Below the pieces are notes generated by a model. It did no database searches. It was not told where the DNA came from and saw nothing but the letters and a program-made list of their open reading frames with translations. A DNA stretch of 64,000 nt from Terribacillus aidingensis (GTDB taxonomy: Bacteria > Bacillota > Bacilli > Bacillales > Amphibacillaceae). The stretch spans positions 542,676 to 606,675 of the forward strand of contig NZ_OBEK01000002.1 of the NCBI RefSeq assembly GCF_900215625.1, in the 5' to 3' direction. Numbering within the stretch: the stretch's first letter is position 1; every line of letters starts with the position of its first letter. Below are positions 51,923 through 61,236 of the stretch, in pieces. Both the position numbers and the translations under genes were made by a program.

Positions 51923-53023
51923 TCAGCTTTCTTTCACACTAGTCAGGTATTGGTCGAGCAATACAGTAAAATCTGTCATATCTTTTTCATTGCCAATTGT
52001 AATGCGGACACTGTTCGGAATACCAAGCGCATCGCCGGAACGGATGATATATCCTTTGGAAAGCATATGCTGGAACAGTTCATCACCGCTGACAGGCAAG
52101 TCATAAATTAAAACAAAGTTTGTATGTGACTCATAGTATTTGATTTGATGCGCATCGCAGAAAGCTAAGAAACTATGTTTTACTTGATTGTTCTTCGCAA
52201 TAGATTCTTTAATAAATTGCTGATCATCAAGTGCGACAATGGCGGCTTTTTGAGCGATGGTAGTATTGTTGAACGGACTTCTGACTACATTGATTTTATG
52301 GATTACGTCCGGATGACCGATTCCGTAACCAACACGCAAGGCGGCTAATCCGTATGCTTTGGAAAATGTCCGAAGTGTTAATAGATTCGGATATGTATCC
52401 AGAGCAGCTAATGTATCAAAGTAATCATCTGTCTCCAAGAATTCGATATAAGCTTCATCAGCTACAACCAGCACTTCTGGAGGAACTTGGCGGATAAAGC
52501 TCTCGAAATCGGCTTTGTTTATATGGTTGCCCGTTGGGTTGTTTGGCGTACAAAGCCATACAATACCCGTTTTTTCATCGATTGCGTCCAGCATTGCCGG
52601 CAAATCATGAAATCCATTTTTTGTTTCAATCGCTCGGACTTCTGCTCCTTCAATTAAAGCATGGTGCGGGTATTGAGAGAAAGATGGATGTGCCATTACT
52701 GTGTTCAAGCCAGGCGCAAGGAAGGTACGGCAAATCATCATAATAATTTCATCGGAGCCAGCACCCAATACAAGCTGATCCAGATTAACACCATAACGCG
52801 CAGCCAGCTTTTCCTTTAGTGCAGTTCCGTACCCATCTGGGTAAATCTCCTGCTCATCCGCAAAAGCGGGCAGCGCCTCTCTTACTTTAGAAGAAAAACC
52901 ATACGGATTTTCGTTAGAAGCCAGTTTTACAATTCGATTCAATCCGAATTCCTTACGTACTTCTTCCATCGGTTTTCCTGGTTTGTAAGCTGTCAATTCA
53001 TTTAAAATCTGTTTTGCTTTCAT
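51923..53023 (-). CDS. hisC: Histidinol-phosphate/aromatic aminotransferase HisC
   Basis: A PLP fold-type I aminotransferase; in Bacillus the enzyme in this position serves both histidine synthesis and the last step of tyrosine and phenylalanine synthesis. The 366-residue protein has LASNENPYGFS near the start, GAGSDEIIMMI, WLCTPNNPTGNHIN, VVADEAYIEF and TLRTFSKAYGLAALRVGYG (Schiff-base Lys in FSKAYGL). The start at 53023 (MKAKQ) is chosen over a spurious extension to 53173 because of AGGAGGAG upstream and the ATGA overlap with aroH. In B. subtilis the trp genes separate aroH from hisC; here they abut. Confidence 0.94.
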   Translation of the reverse strand: MKAKQILNELTAYKPGKPMEEVRKEFGLNRIVKLASNENPYGFSSKVREALPAFADEQEIYPDGYGTALKEKLAARYGVNLDQLVLGAGSDEIIMMICRTFLAPGLNTVMAHPSFSQYPHHALIEGAEVRAIETKNGFHDLPAMLDAIDEKTGIVWLCTPNNPTGNHINKADFESFIRQVPPEVLVVADEAYIEFLETDDYFDTLAALDTYPNLLTLRTFSKAYGLAALRVGYGIGHPDVIHKINVVRSPFNNTTIAQKAAIVALDDQQFIKESIAKNNQVKHSFLAFCDAHQIKYYESHTNFVLIYDLPVSGDELFQHMLSKGYIIRSGDALGIPNSVRITIGNEKDMTDFTVLLDQYLTSVKES

Positions 53024-53394
53024 TGATGCTCCTCCTTTAGGTCTGGACGCAGCTTCATTGCTTGCCCGTGATAGACGTGATGAATGTTCTTCTGTGAAAG
53101 ATCGGTACGTGCTGTCAGCATAACTCGAATACATTTTGACAGACCGCTCTCGATGGCCAGTTCTTGCATGCACATGACAGGAACATATGTCCAGTCATCG
53201 CGAAACAAACGCAATGCCTTTGCCGGGAACGTTTTTGTTAAATCAGGTGTTGCCGAAATCAATACTTGCACAACATCTTCTGGTTCGATATTGTTCTTGG
53301 ATACCATTTCTTCCAGCATAGCTGCTGTTGCTTTAATTATTTGTTTCTCGTCATTCTCCTGTACAGTCGTTGCCCCGCGGACACCACGTATCAT
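53020..53394 (-). CDS. aroH: Chorismate mutase, AroH type
   Basis: Converts chorismate to prephenate. The 124-residue trimeric beta-barrel type has RGVRGATTV at the start (Arg7 of the active site), ISATPDLTKTFPAKALR near 47, YVPVMCMQE with the Cys and RVMLTARTD with active Arg90. Short C-terminal tail. It lies two bases after the aroB stop and overlaps hisC by four bases. Confidence 0.95.
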   Translation of the reverse strand: MIRGVRGATTVQENDEKQIIKATAAMLEEMVSKNNIEPEDVVQVLISATPDLTKTFPAKALRLFRDDWTYVPVMCMQELAIESGLSKCIRVMLTARTDLSQKNIHHVYHGQAMKLRPDLKEEHQ

Positions 53395-53396
53395 AC

Positions 53397-54470
53397 TCAG
53401 CTCATCCTTTCAAGGAAAGATGTAACGGCACGAGAAAGCGTATCGTGATCAACCTTCTCTGTTACCGGCTTTCCGATTTCCCGAAGCAGTACCATATGTA
53501 CTTCTTTGTTTTCTGACTTCTTATCCATTTGCATTCTCTTGATTAGTCTTTCAGCTGAAAATTCAGGTAATTGCAAAGGATACTCGTTTCGCTCGAGCCA
53601 GCGGCGGAATTCACCCAGCCGTAAGTCTGTGCCAAATTTTTCTTCGCTTAATTCCAAAGCAAAAAGCATGCCGATGGCAACTGCTTCCCCGTGCGTAAAG
53701 GTGCCGTAGCCTGCTTCAGCTTCAATGGCATGACCGAGCGTATGACCCAGGTTTAAAAATTTACGCAAATCGTTTTCTTTTTCATCCGCTTCGACAATCT
53801 TTGTTTTCACTTGAATACCCAGAGATAAATCCTGTATAAGCTGTGCTTGATTTTCTTTATCAAGCTGTTTTCTTTCAAGAAGATCATGCAGGAAGTCTGT
53901 ATCGCCGATATAAGCTTCCTTGATTAATTCCGCGTACCCGCTGCGCACTTCTTTTTCTGGCAATGTCGAAATTGTTTCAACATCATAAACTACAGCTGTC
54001 GGAGGATAGAAACTGCCAATTAAATTTTTCCCTGTTTCATGATTGATTGCCACCTTGCCGCCGACACTGGAATCATGTGCAAGAATAGTAGTTGGAAGCT
54101 GAACAAAGTCAATACCTCGCATATAGGTGCTTGCGACAAAACCTGCTAAGTCCCCAATCACACCGCCGCCGAGCGCAAGGACTAGCGCTTTGCGGTCCAG
54201 TCCTGCCTCAAACATGCTATCCAATAGTTCAAAATACATATCCTTGCTTTTCGCTGCCTCACCAGGTTCAATAATCTTGACCGTAACATTGGCTGATGGC
54301 TGAAGCGAAGCAACATACTCATCCAAATAATGCGGCGCAATCGTAGTGTCTGTCACGACAAATACCGATTGATAGGTTTTTGGCAGGAATGCAGCAAGAT
54401 TATGCCGGATACCCGCCCCTACAGAAACGTTGTAACTAGATTGACTTGCTTGGACTGTAATTTGTTCCAT
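53397..54470 (-). CDS. aroB: 3-dehydroquinate synthase
   Basis: Second shikimate step, closing DAHP to 3-dehydroquinate with NAD and zinc. The 357-residue enzyme has GGGVIGDLAGFVASTYMRG near 100, PTTILAHDSSVGGKVAINH, NLIGSFYPP, RSGYAELIKEA (zinc Glu), NLGHTLGHAIEAEAGYG with zinc His and KKSENKEVHMVLL near the end. It begins immediately after the aroC stop, with no gap. Confidence 0.96.
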   Translation of the reverse strand: MEQITVQASQSSYNVSVGAGIRHNLAAFLPKTYQSVFVVTDTTIAPHYLDEYVASLQPSANVTVKIIEPGEAAKSKDMYFELLDSMFEAGLDRKALVLALGGGVIGDLAGFVASTYMRGIDFVQLPTTILAHDSSVGGKVAINHETGKNLIGSFYPPTAVVYDVETISTLPEKEVRSGYAELIKEAYIGDTDFLHDLLERKQLDKENQAQLIQDLSLGIQVKTKIVEADEKENDLRKFLNLGHTLGHAIEAEAGYGTFTHGEAVAIGMLFALELSEEKFGTDLRLGEFRRWLERNEYPLQLPEFSAERLIKRMQMDKKSENKEVHMVLLREIGKPVTEKVDHDTLSRAVTSFLERMS

Positions 54471-55637
54471 TTAAAACACCCGGATTTCTTCCCGGTAGTT
54501 TTTGATCGCTTCTTGCAGCTTTGGAAATTGATCATTCGGGAACTGCTCTAAAATTGCCTTTGCAATCTCAAATGCAACCACATGCTCCATTACCAATGCA
54601 GCAGCAGGTACAGCACAGCTATCGGAACGTTCAATACTCGCATTGAACGGCTCCTTCGTCTCAATGTCTACACTTTGCAACGGTTTATAAAGTGTTGGAA
54701 TAGGTTTCATAACGCCTTTGATTACAAGCGGCATTCCTGTTGTCATCCCGCCTTCTAAGCCGCCAAGACGATTAGTTTTTCGGTAATATCCTCTTTCTTC
54801 TTCCCACGCAATCTCATCATGCACCTGACTTCCCGGCAATCTGGCAGCTTCAAAACCAATCCCGAATTCCACGCCTTTAAATGCATTAATACTCGATACC
54901 GCTCCAGCAATTCGTCCGTCTAGCTTTCGGTCATAATGAACATACGACCCAATTCCAGCCGGAAGACCTTCGACATAAACTTCCACAACACCACCAATGG
55001 AGTCACCATCTTTTTTCGCTTGGTCAATTGCTTCTACCATCTTTTCGGCAGCTTCTGGATCCAGACTGCGCACAGACGAAGCTCTGGAGATTTTATTTCT
55101 TTCTTCATATGTATATTCCGGGTACTCAGCAGCTTTGATACCGGCAATTTCTTTTGTATAGCCGACAATATGTATGTCAAGTTCTGCTAAGATTTTCTTA
55201 GCAACCGCTCCAGCTGCCACACGTGCAGCAGTCTCCCGAGCAGACGATCTTTCCAGCACATTCCGCATATCACGATGGCCGTATTTCAAAGCTCCATTCA
55301 AATCAGCATGTCCAGGTCGCGGACGGCTGACAATACGTCGGACGGCTTGCGGATCTTCTACTGGGTCTTCTCCCATTACATCAATCCAATGCTTGAAATC
55401 ATCGTTATGTATAACAAGCGCAATTGGCGAACCAAGCGTGTATCCGTGACGCACACCGCCAACGATATCAACTAAGTCTTTCTCGATTTGCATGCGTTTA
55501 CCGCGCCCATGCCCCTTTTGTCTCTCTAGCAAAGAAGCGTTGATATCAGCGGCAGTCAACGGTAGATAGGAAGGAACACCTTCTAAGATAGTTGTTAGCT
55601 GTTTACCATGTGATTCACCTGCAGTTAAGTAGCGCAT
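54471..55637 (-). CDS. aroC: Chorismate synthase
   Basis: Last step of the common pathway, EPSP to chorismate, using reduced FMN. B. subtilis name aroF. The 388-residue enzyme has [19 protein letters not shown] at the start, [13 protein letters not shown] (read in parts), [27 protein letters not shown], and [11 protein letters not shown]. First gene of the aromatic operon. The ATG at 55637 has GGAGG upstream. The promoter is not clear-cut in the 108 bases after the MerR gene. Confidence 0.96.
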   Translation of the reverse strand: MRYLTAGESHGKQLTTILEGVPSYLPLTAADINASLLERQKGHGRGKRMQIEKDLVDIVGGVRHGYTLGSPIALVIHNDDFKHWIDVMGEDPVEDPQAVRRIVSRPRPGHADLNGALKYGHRDMRNVLERSSARETAARVAAGAVAKKILAELDIHIVGYTKEIAGIKAAEYPEYTYEERNKISRASSVRSLDPEAAEKMVEAIDQAKKDGDSIGGVVEVYVEGLPAGIGSYVHYDRKLDGRIAGAVSSINAFKGVEFGIGFEAARLPGSQVHDEIAWEEERGYYRKTNRLGGLEGGMTTGMPLVIKGVMKPIPTLYKPLQSVDIETKEPFNASIERSDSCAVPAAALVMEHVVAFEIAKAILEQFPNDQFPKLQEAIKNYREEIRVF

Positions 55638-55745
55638 CTATATTCCTCCGTTGTTTGTAGTTCTTTGTAATTTTATTTACTATAACATAACTCGTTTCTT
55701 ATGTGGGAACTATTCTGACAATATTTCCGTTTCTGTTCTTTGCAT

Positions 55746-56048
55746 TTATTTTCTAGTCAAATTGTCAAATACCTGCCGAAGTTCTCCCATACGCACTTCT
55801 ACTTTTTGAGATGCCGCTTCTACTGTATAACCGTCTTCGATTAATTCTTTCATTAAGACGATTTTCTTAACCATGTAATAATCAAACCTTCTAGTAGTGT
55901 GGGCTTGTTCTTCGACACTCTTAATATACCCTTTATCTTCCCAATAGCGCAGTTTACGAATTGGAATATCAGTAATTTTGGCAGCCTCCCCAATAGTCAC
56001 CGCCATTTGCTTCAGCAGACTGTAATCAATGTCGTCCACTGTTTTCAC
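55746..56048 (-). CDS. MerR-type transcriptional regulator, HTH only
   Basis: A 100-residue regulator. Its winged-helix domain has IGEAAKITDIPIRKLRYWEDKGYI at about 18-41 (in parts IGEAAKITD and RKLRYWEDKGYI), as in MerR family. There is hardly any C-terminal effector domain, only a 30-residue helical tail (EVRMGELRQVFDNLTRK). It is divergent from the DUF2798 gene with a shared inverted repeat over both promoters, so it probably controls itself and that gene. It occupies the cheR-aroC junction, where B. subtilis has nothing comparable. Inducer unknown. Confidence 0.82.
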   Translation of the reverse strand: MKTVDDIDYSLLKQMAVTIGEAAKITDIPIRKLRYWEDKGYIKSVEEQAHTTRRFDYYMVKKIVLMKELIEDGYTVEAASQKVEVRMGELRQVFDNLTRK

Positions 56049-56071
56049 CCCTTTATCTTCAATTAATGCCT

Positions 56072-56120
56072 ATTATACGTCATATTGGACATTTGACAAC
56101 TTAGGAAGATTAGATATAAT
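56072..56120. promoter_or_regulatory. Divergent promoters with shared inverted repeat (MerR-type/DUF2798)
   Basis: Plus: -35 TTGACA (56093-56098), 16-base spacer, -10 TATAAT (56115-56120). Minus: -35 TTGTCA (56094-56099), 16-base spacer, -10 TATAAT (56072-56077). The two -35 boxes overlap. An imperfect repeat GTCATAT-TGGAC-ATTTGAC (56079-56097) covers both -35 regions and is the likely operator. Confidence 0.78.
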
Positions 56121-56152
56121 AATTGGAGATTAGTTACAAAAGGAGTACAATC

Positions 56153-56386
56153 ATGCTTGTAAATTTAAAAACACATCGTATTGTCTGCAGTTTGGTGACT
56201 GCAGCAATTATGACTGCTATCATTTCTTTCACTTTAACAGCGGTTAATTCAGGATTGCATGCTTTTCCTTATCATACGTGGTTCCGCTCTTGGATTATCG
56301 CGTTCCTGCTCGTTTTCACCATCTCTTTCTTCCTTCCTAAGCTGGTACATCGCCACGTATCAAGAATTGTGAGAATTAAGGAATAG
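56153..56386 (+). CDS. DUF2798-type small membrane protein
   Basis: A 77-residue protein with two membrane helices (about 15-35 and 47-66) and short basic ends. The pattern WFRSWIIAFLLVF..FFLPKLVHR fits the DUF2798 family of small membrane proteins. The ATG at 56153 has AAAGGAG upstream; the frame extends to 56123 without a ribosome site. It is divergent from the MerR-type regulator. Function unknown; regulation by that MerR protein is inferred. Confidence 0.8.
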   Translation: MLVNLKTHRIVCSLVTAAIMTAIISFTLTAVNSGLHAFPYHTWFRSWIIAFLLVFTISFFLPKLVHRHVSRIVRIKE

Positions 56387-56436
56387 AAAAAACCAAACAC
56401 GCTGTGATTTTAAATCGCAGTATCGTTTGGTTTTTT
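56387..56436. terminator. Bidirectional terminator between DUF2798 and cheR
   Basis: Perfect 12-bp outer stem AAAAAACCAAAC / GTTTGGTTTTTT with internal pairing around GATTTTAAATC, directly after the DUF2798 stop. It serves both convergent genes. Confidence 0.9.
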
Positions 56437-56455
56437 CTATAGCAGCTATGGCTTA

Positions 56456-57480
<1,025 letters not shown>

Positions 57481-57545
57481 AAAATCCGAACTGAAAATAA
57501 ACTCTTATTCAAGAATTCATTATAGTTCGGATTTTATTTCCAGCT
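57481..57545 (-). terminator. Terminator of ndk
   Basis: Perfect 12-bp stem AAAATCCGAACT / AGTTCGGATTTT around a 41-base internal part with more pairing; minus strand then reads TTTTTATG. It lies about 20 bases after the ndk stop. Confidence 0.85.
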
Positions 57546-57564
57546 AGATACTTAGCTGTATTGA

Positions 57565-58014
57565 TTATTCATAAAGCCATTTTGCTGTAACTTGTTCGTA
57601 ACTGAGCAGTTCATCTGCATCAAACATATTTGCGATTTCACGTTCTGCACTTTCTGCACTGTCGGAACCATGGATAATATTGCGACTCATTTCCATAGCA
57701 TAGTCTCCTCTGATTGTACCCGGTGCTGCCTCTGTCGGTTTGGTCGCGCCAATCATGCTGCGAGTAAGTGCAATAGCATCTTTGCCTTCCCAAACCATAG
57801 CAAATACTGGTCCTGATGTTATGTAACGAATTAGCGAACCGAAAAAAGGTTTGCTTTCATGTTCTATATAATGTGTTTTAGCTTGCTCTTCTGATACTAC
57901 CATCATCTTACCAGCACAAAGCTTGAGACCCTTCTTTTCGAATCTCGTTACTATCTCACCAATTAGTCCGCGTTGAATGCCATCCGGCTTTACCATCAAA
58001 AATGTTTTCTCCAT
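57565..58014 (-). CDS. ndk: Nucleoside diphosphate kinase
   Basis: Balances NTP pools by phosphate transfer through a phosphohistidine. 149 residues; [18 protein letters not shown] at the start, and the catalytic H115 in [14 protein letters not shown]; hexamer type. ATG at 58014 with AAAAGGAGC upstream. It follows hepT in the same order as in B. subtilis. Confidence 0.96.
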   Translation of the reverse strand: MEKTFLMVKPDGIQRGLIGEIVTRFEKKGLKLCAGKMMVVSEEQAKTHYIEHESKPFFGSLIRYITSGPVFAMVWEGKDAIALTRSMIGATKPTEAAPGTIRGDYAMEMSRNIIHGSDSAESAEREIANMFDADELLSYEQVTAKWLYE

Positions 58015-58076
58015 TATGCAGCTGCTCCTTTTCGTGTACTTGCTGTCATCATATCAAATATGTAAGCGTTTTACAA

Positions 58077-59048
58077 TCAGGAGCTGCGCTTCCCAATATG
58101 TCTCGCAATCTGTTTTAACGTATTACGATCTCTAGTAGGCGGCAGCTTGTCCAATTCTTGATATGCTTTCTGCAAGTAACGATCACTCATTGCTAACGAA
58201 CGTTCAATGGCATCTGACGATTTGATATGCTGAATGAATGGCTGCAGTTTTTCCTGATTCAACTGCTCCGGATCACGAAATGCTTTCATAAGACGTTCTC
58301 TGAAAGCATCATCTTCGCAGGCTAATAAAGCAGGCAATGTCATATTCCCCTGCAGCAGATCGCCTCCGGCTGGTTTCCCCAGATCTGCTTCTGATGCAGT
58401 GAAGTCAAGCACATCGTCGATGATTTGGTAGCTCATCCCAACATAATAGCCGTAACGATACAATGCCCGTTCATAAGCAAGCGGAGCTCCAGATGCTATT
58501 GCACCAATACGGGAACTTGCTGCAATTAGGATAGCAGTCTTACGCCGTATGCGACGCAGATAATCTTTAACATGCTGTTCAATGCGATATTTATCTCTTA
58601 TTTGTTCCACTTCGCCTATACAAAGCTCCACAATCGTTTGTGAAAGAATCTGATGCGCGCGAGGTTCTTTTAGGTTGGACAAGTATTCCAAAGACCGTGC
58701 AAAGATGTAGTCACCTGCATACATAGCTACTTTATTATCCCATTTCGCTTTTACGGTTGGTTTTCCGCGCCGAAGCTCCGCGTCATCAATAACATCATCA
58801 TGTACGAGCGAAGCCATATGAATCAGCTCAAGTGTTACGGCTACTGTTTGAATACGCGGCAGTTCGTAAGTGCCAAACTTCCCGCTCAGTAAGACAAACA
58901 CTGGGCGGATTCGTTTGCCGCCGGCACGCAAAAGCTGTACCGACGCATCCTCCAGGACCGGATGCTCTGCGCGGATTATATCAGTCATTGCATCCTCGAT
59001 CTTGTCCAGGTCCTTCTTTAAATATGAGTAAATCATCGGTAATTTCAA
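58077..59048 (-). CDS. hepT: Heptaprenyl diphosphate synthase component II
   Basis: Catalytic subunit of the polyprenyl synthase that makes the C35 menaquinone side chain. 323 residues; first aspartate-rich motif LVHDDVIDDAELRRGKPT near 85 and second QIIDDVLDF near 211, plus GGKRIRPVFVLLSG near 45. It needs HepS (60590) as partner. It lies 37 bases after menG. ATG at 59048 with AAGGTGACG upstream. Confidence 0.95.
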   Translation of the reverse strand: MKLPMIYSYLKKDLDKIEDAMTDIIRAEHPVLEDASVQLLRAGGKRIRPVFVLLSGKFGTYELPRIQTVAVTLELIHMASLVHDDVIDDAELRRGKPTVKAKWDNKVAMYAGDYIFARSLEYLSNLKEPRAHQILSQTIVELCIGEVEQIRDKYRIEQHVKDYLRRIRRKTAILIAASSRIGAIASGAPLAYERALYRYGYYVGMSYQIIDDVLDFTASEADLGKPAGGDLLQGNMTLPALLACEDDAFRERLMKAFRDPEQLNQEKLQPFIQHIKSSDAIERSLAMSDRYLQKAYQELDKLPPTRDRNTLKQIARHIGKRSS

Positions 59049-59085
59049 TTCACGTCACCTTCATCCGTTCAAGACTGCTGCCAGC

Positions 59086-59805
59086 TTAGCCTTTCATTGC
59101 TGGCTTCTCCCCCATATGCATAGCGGCTACGCCGCCTGTATATGTCTTAATCTTTACATTGGTCAGCCCAGCTTGCTGGAATAAACTCCGAAGTTCTTTC
59201 TTCCCAGGAAAGTCTTTCGCAGATTCTTGCAGCCAGCTGTATTCATCATAACTTTTAGCCAAAAGTTTTCCTAAGACTGGCATGATTCGCTTGAAATAAA
59301 AATAGTACACTTGTTTGAAGCCTATTGCAGTAGGCTGCGATGTTTCAAGACATACCACTTTACCGCCAGGCTTTACAACACGATACATTTCTTTCAGCAC
59401 TTGCAAATAGTCAGGGACATTCCGCAGGCCAAAACCAATTGTCACAAAGTCAAACGTATTATCCTCAAAGGGAAGTTCCATTGCATTTCCCCAAGTAAAC
59501 GTTAATTGTTCATGCGGCTTATCTTCTATCTTTTTCTCTGCTACCGACAGCATGTTCTTACTGAAATCAAGTCCAGTTACACGTCCTGTCGGTCCAACAG
59601 CTTTTGCAAGCGCAAATGACCAGTCTCCGGTGCCGCAGCATACATCAAGCGCTGCATCTCCGGGCTGTACATTCATCTTCTTCATGACACTTCGTCTCCA
59701 AGCTCGGTGGCGCCTGAAGGAAATGACAGAATTCATAAAATCATAGCGGTCGTATATTTTCTCGAAAACGTGGTGTACACGCTGTTCTTTCGTCTCTTGT
59801 GCCAT
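59086..59805 (-). CDS. menG: Demethylmenaquinone methyltransferase
   Basis: Last step of menaquinone synthesis (UbiE/MenG family), transfers methyl from SAM. 239 residues: [17 protein letters not shown] near 13, [16 protein letters not shown] (SAM), [26 protein letters not shown], and [20 protein letters not shown]. It lies two bases after hepS. In B. subtilis the order is hepS-menG-hepT, the same. Confidence 0.95.
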   Translation of the reverse strand: MAQETKEQRVHHVFEKIYDRYDFMNSVISFRRHRAWRRSVMKKMNVQPGDAALDVCCGTGDWSFALAKAVGPTGRVTGLDFSKNMLSVAEKKIEDKPHEQLTFTWGNAMELPFEDNTFDFVTIGFGLRNVPDYLQVLKEMYRVVKPGGKVVCLETSQPTAIGFKQVYYFYFKRIMPVLGKLLAKSYDEYSWLQESAKDFPGKKELRSLFQQAGLTNVKIKTYTGGVAAMHMGEKPAMKG

Positions 59806-59807
59806 AA

Positions 59808-60590
59808 TTACCCTTCTTCCAGATATAACTCCTCCTGCCGTTTTCCCTGAAGCAAAAGTTTGCGAGCTGCAGCTGCATAAACTTGCGGCATTGTGCGGAG
59901 GTTCCGCGTCAGTCTCGCGCTCGCTTCCTCCAGCTCTTGATTGATTGCTTCGGTGACGGTCAGGGTGCTCTGATTTTGTTCTAAGATTATGCCTAGTCTT
60001 ATGGTGATCGGCGTCGGCTCATTCATAAATGCTTCTTGGTTCAGCCTGCTGATAATAAAGTAATCAACGAGCGGTTCCAATTCCTTTGTTTTTATGAATG
60101 GTGATGCGGCAGCATAAAATAATGTGCTTTCCATTCGGCGAAGAATATGGAAAAACTCAGCAGCAGAAGCGGTATCATAATAAAGTACCATCTTCTGCTC
60201 ATTAATTTCTTTAATCGCAGTTGCTAATAGAGCGACCATATCAATATCTTCAAGTTCAGCTAATATTTTATAGTAGAGCGCACTGTAATAAGTGCCTGCC
60301 AGCACGGTCAGCTGTCTGTCTACTCTTTCATCTGCTGTCTCATCAGCCTTCGTCTTCCGGATTACGAGGTCATGTGTATCCAGCGCAATCTGGATCAGCA
60401 TAATCGTGACGATATAGTCTGTCTGCTGCTTATCGGGCAGGTTAGCTTGACCAAATAGTGTCTGCAGCAGCAGCAGCTTGTAGTCATCTACGTATGGTAT
60501 ATCCAAATTCTCGTCAAGATAAGCCTGCTGCATGCGATTCTCTATTTTTTTTCGTAGTGTATGTAATTCTTCCATGGATGCATAGGACAA
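59808..60590 (-). CDS. hepS: Heptaprenyl diphosphate synthase component I
   Basis: The non-catalytic subunit that sets chain length for HepT. About 260 residues, all-helical: [19 protein letters not shown] near 24, [27 protein letters not shown]. The start is TTG at 60590 because AGGTGA lies at good spacing; the in-frame ATG at 60683 has none and overlaps the gap after hbs. In B. subtilis folE (mtrA) and mtrB lie between hbs and hepS, but they are absent here. Confidence 0.9.
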   Translation of the reverse strand: MSYASMEELHTLRKKIENRMQQAYLDENLDIPYVDDYKLLLLQTLFGQANLPDKQQTDYIVTIMLIQIALDTHDLVIRKTKADETADERVDRQLTVLAGTYYSALYYKILAELEDIDMVALLATAIKEINEQKMVLYYDTASAAEFFHILRRMESTLFYAAASPFIKTKELEPLVDYFIISRLNQEAFMNEPTPITIRLGIILEQNQSTLTVTEAINQELEEASARLTRNLRTMPQVYAAAARKLLLQGKRQEELYLEEG

Positions 60591-60686
60591 AACAATCACC
60601 TGCGCCCTTTTTCGTATTTCAAACTGTATAAGAAGTATTATAGCATAGCAAGGTATGATTCGTCTTGTCTGCCATCTTGCCATAGA

Positions 60687-60727
60687 AAAATGAGGGACAC
60701 CTGATAGAATCAGGTATCCCTCATTTT
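60687..60727 (-). terminator. Terminator of hbs
   Basis: Long stem AAAATGAGGGA / TCCCTCATTTT with inner ACCTGAT / ATCAGGT, T tract on the minus strand; 14 bases after the hbs stop. Confidence 0.93.
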
Positions 60728-60740
60728 AGCCCATATGTAA

Positions 60741-61013
60741 TTACTTCAAGACATCCTTAAGGGCTTTTCCGGCTTTGAACGCTGGCACTTTGCTAGCTGG
60801 GATTTCGATTTCTTTCCCAGTCTGCGGGTTACGGCCTTTACGTGCAGCACGCTCGCGTACTTCAAAGTTACCGAAACCGATCAATTGCACTTTGTCACCT
60901 TGTTTCAAAGAATCCATAATTGAATCGAAAACTGCATCAACAGCATTCGTAGCATCCTTTTTGGAAAGATCGCTTTTCTCAGCAACAGTATTGATTAGAT
61001 CTGTTTTATTCAT
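60741..61013 (-). CDS. hbs: HU-type DNA-binding protein HBsu
   Basis: The main nucleoid protein. 90 residues, [21 protein letters not shown] at the start; DNA-binding arm [20 protein letters not shown] then [18 protein letters not shown]. The second of two ATGs (61013) is chosen for spacing to GGGAGG. It has its own promoter at 61131 and terminator at 60687. Confidence 0.96.
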   Translation of the reverse strand: MNKTDLINTVAEKSDLSKKDATNAVDAVFDSIMDSLKQGDKVQLIGFGNFEVRERAARKGRNPQTGKEIEIPASKVPAFKAGKALKDVLK

Positions 61014-61130
61014 CATTACACCTCCCTGGCATTACCTTGAACAATAAGCAATAGCATGTGCTATCATTTGTTCACTAAGACGACAGGTTTTATACCTATC
61101 TATACCGCTCACTTTGCGATATCAACGCTT

Positions 61131-61159
61131 ATCATATACGACTTAGCATCATATTTCAA
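61131..61159 (-). promoter_or_regulatory. Promoter of hbs
   Basis: Minus strand: -35 TTGAAA (61154-61159), 17-base spacer, -10 TATGAT (61131-61136). The leader is about 110 bases and holds a small hairpin, ATAGCA-CA-TGCTAT near 61050-61065. Confidence 0.75.
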
Positions 61160-61219
61160 CAATAAACGCCAGAATTCCTTAAATTTATCGTTTCACGGGC
61201 TTTTTTCACAAAAAAATAA

Positions 61220-61236
61220 AGCGGCTCATTGCCGCT
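61220..61236 (-). terminator. Terminator of spoIVA
   Basis: Stem AGCGGC / GCCGCT with a 5-base loop, followed on the minus strand by TTTATTTTTTTGTG. It directly abuts the spoIVA stop. Confidence 0.88.

Noticed and set aside
53024-53173. 50-residue N-terminal extension of HisC
   Set aside because: It overlaps aroH in another frame, lacks a ribosome site and is not part of the family; the ATG at 53023 has a strong site.
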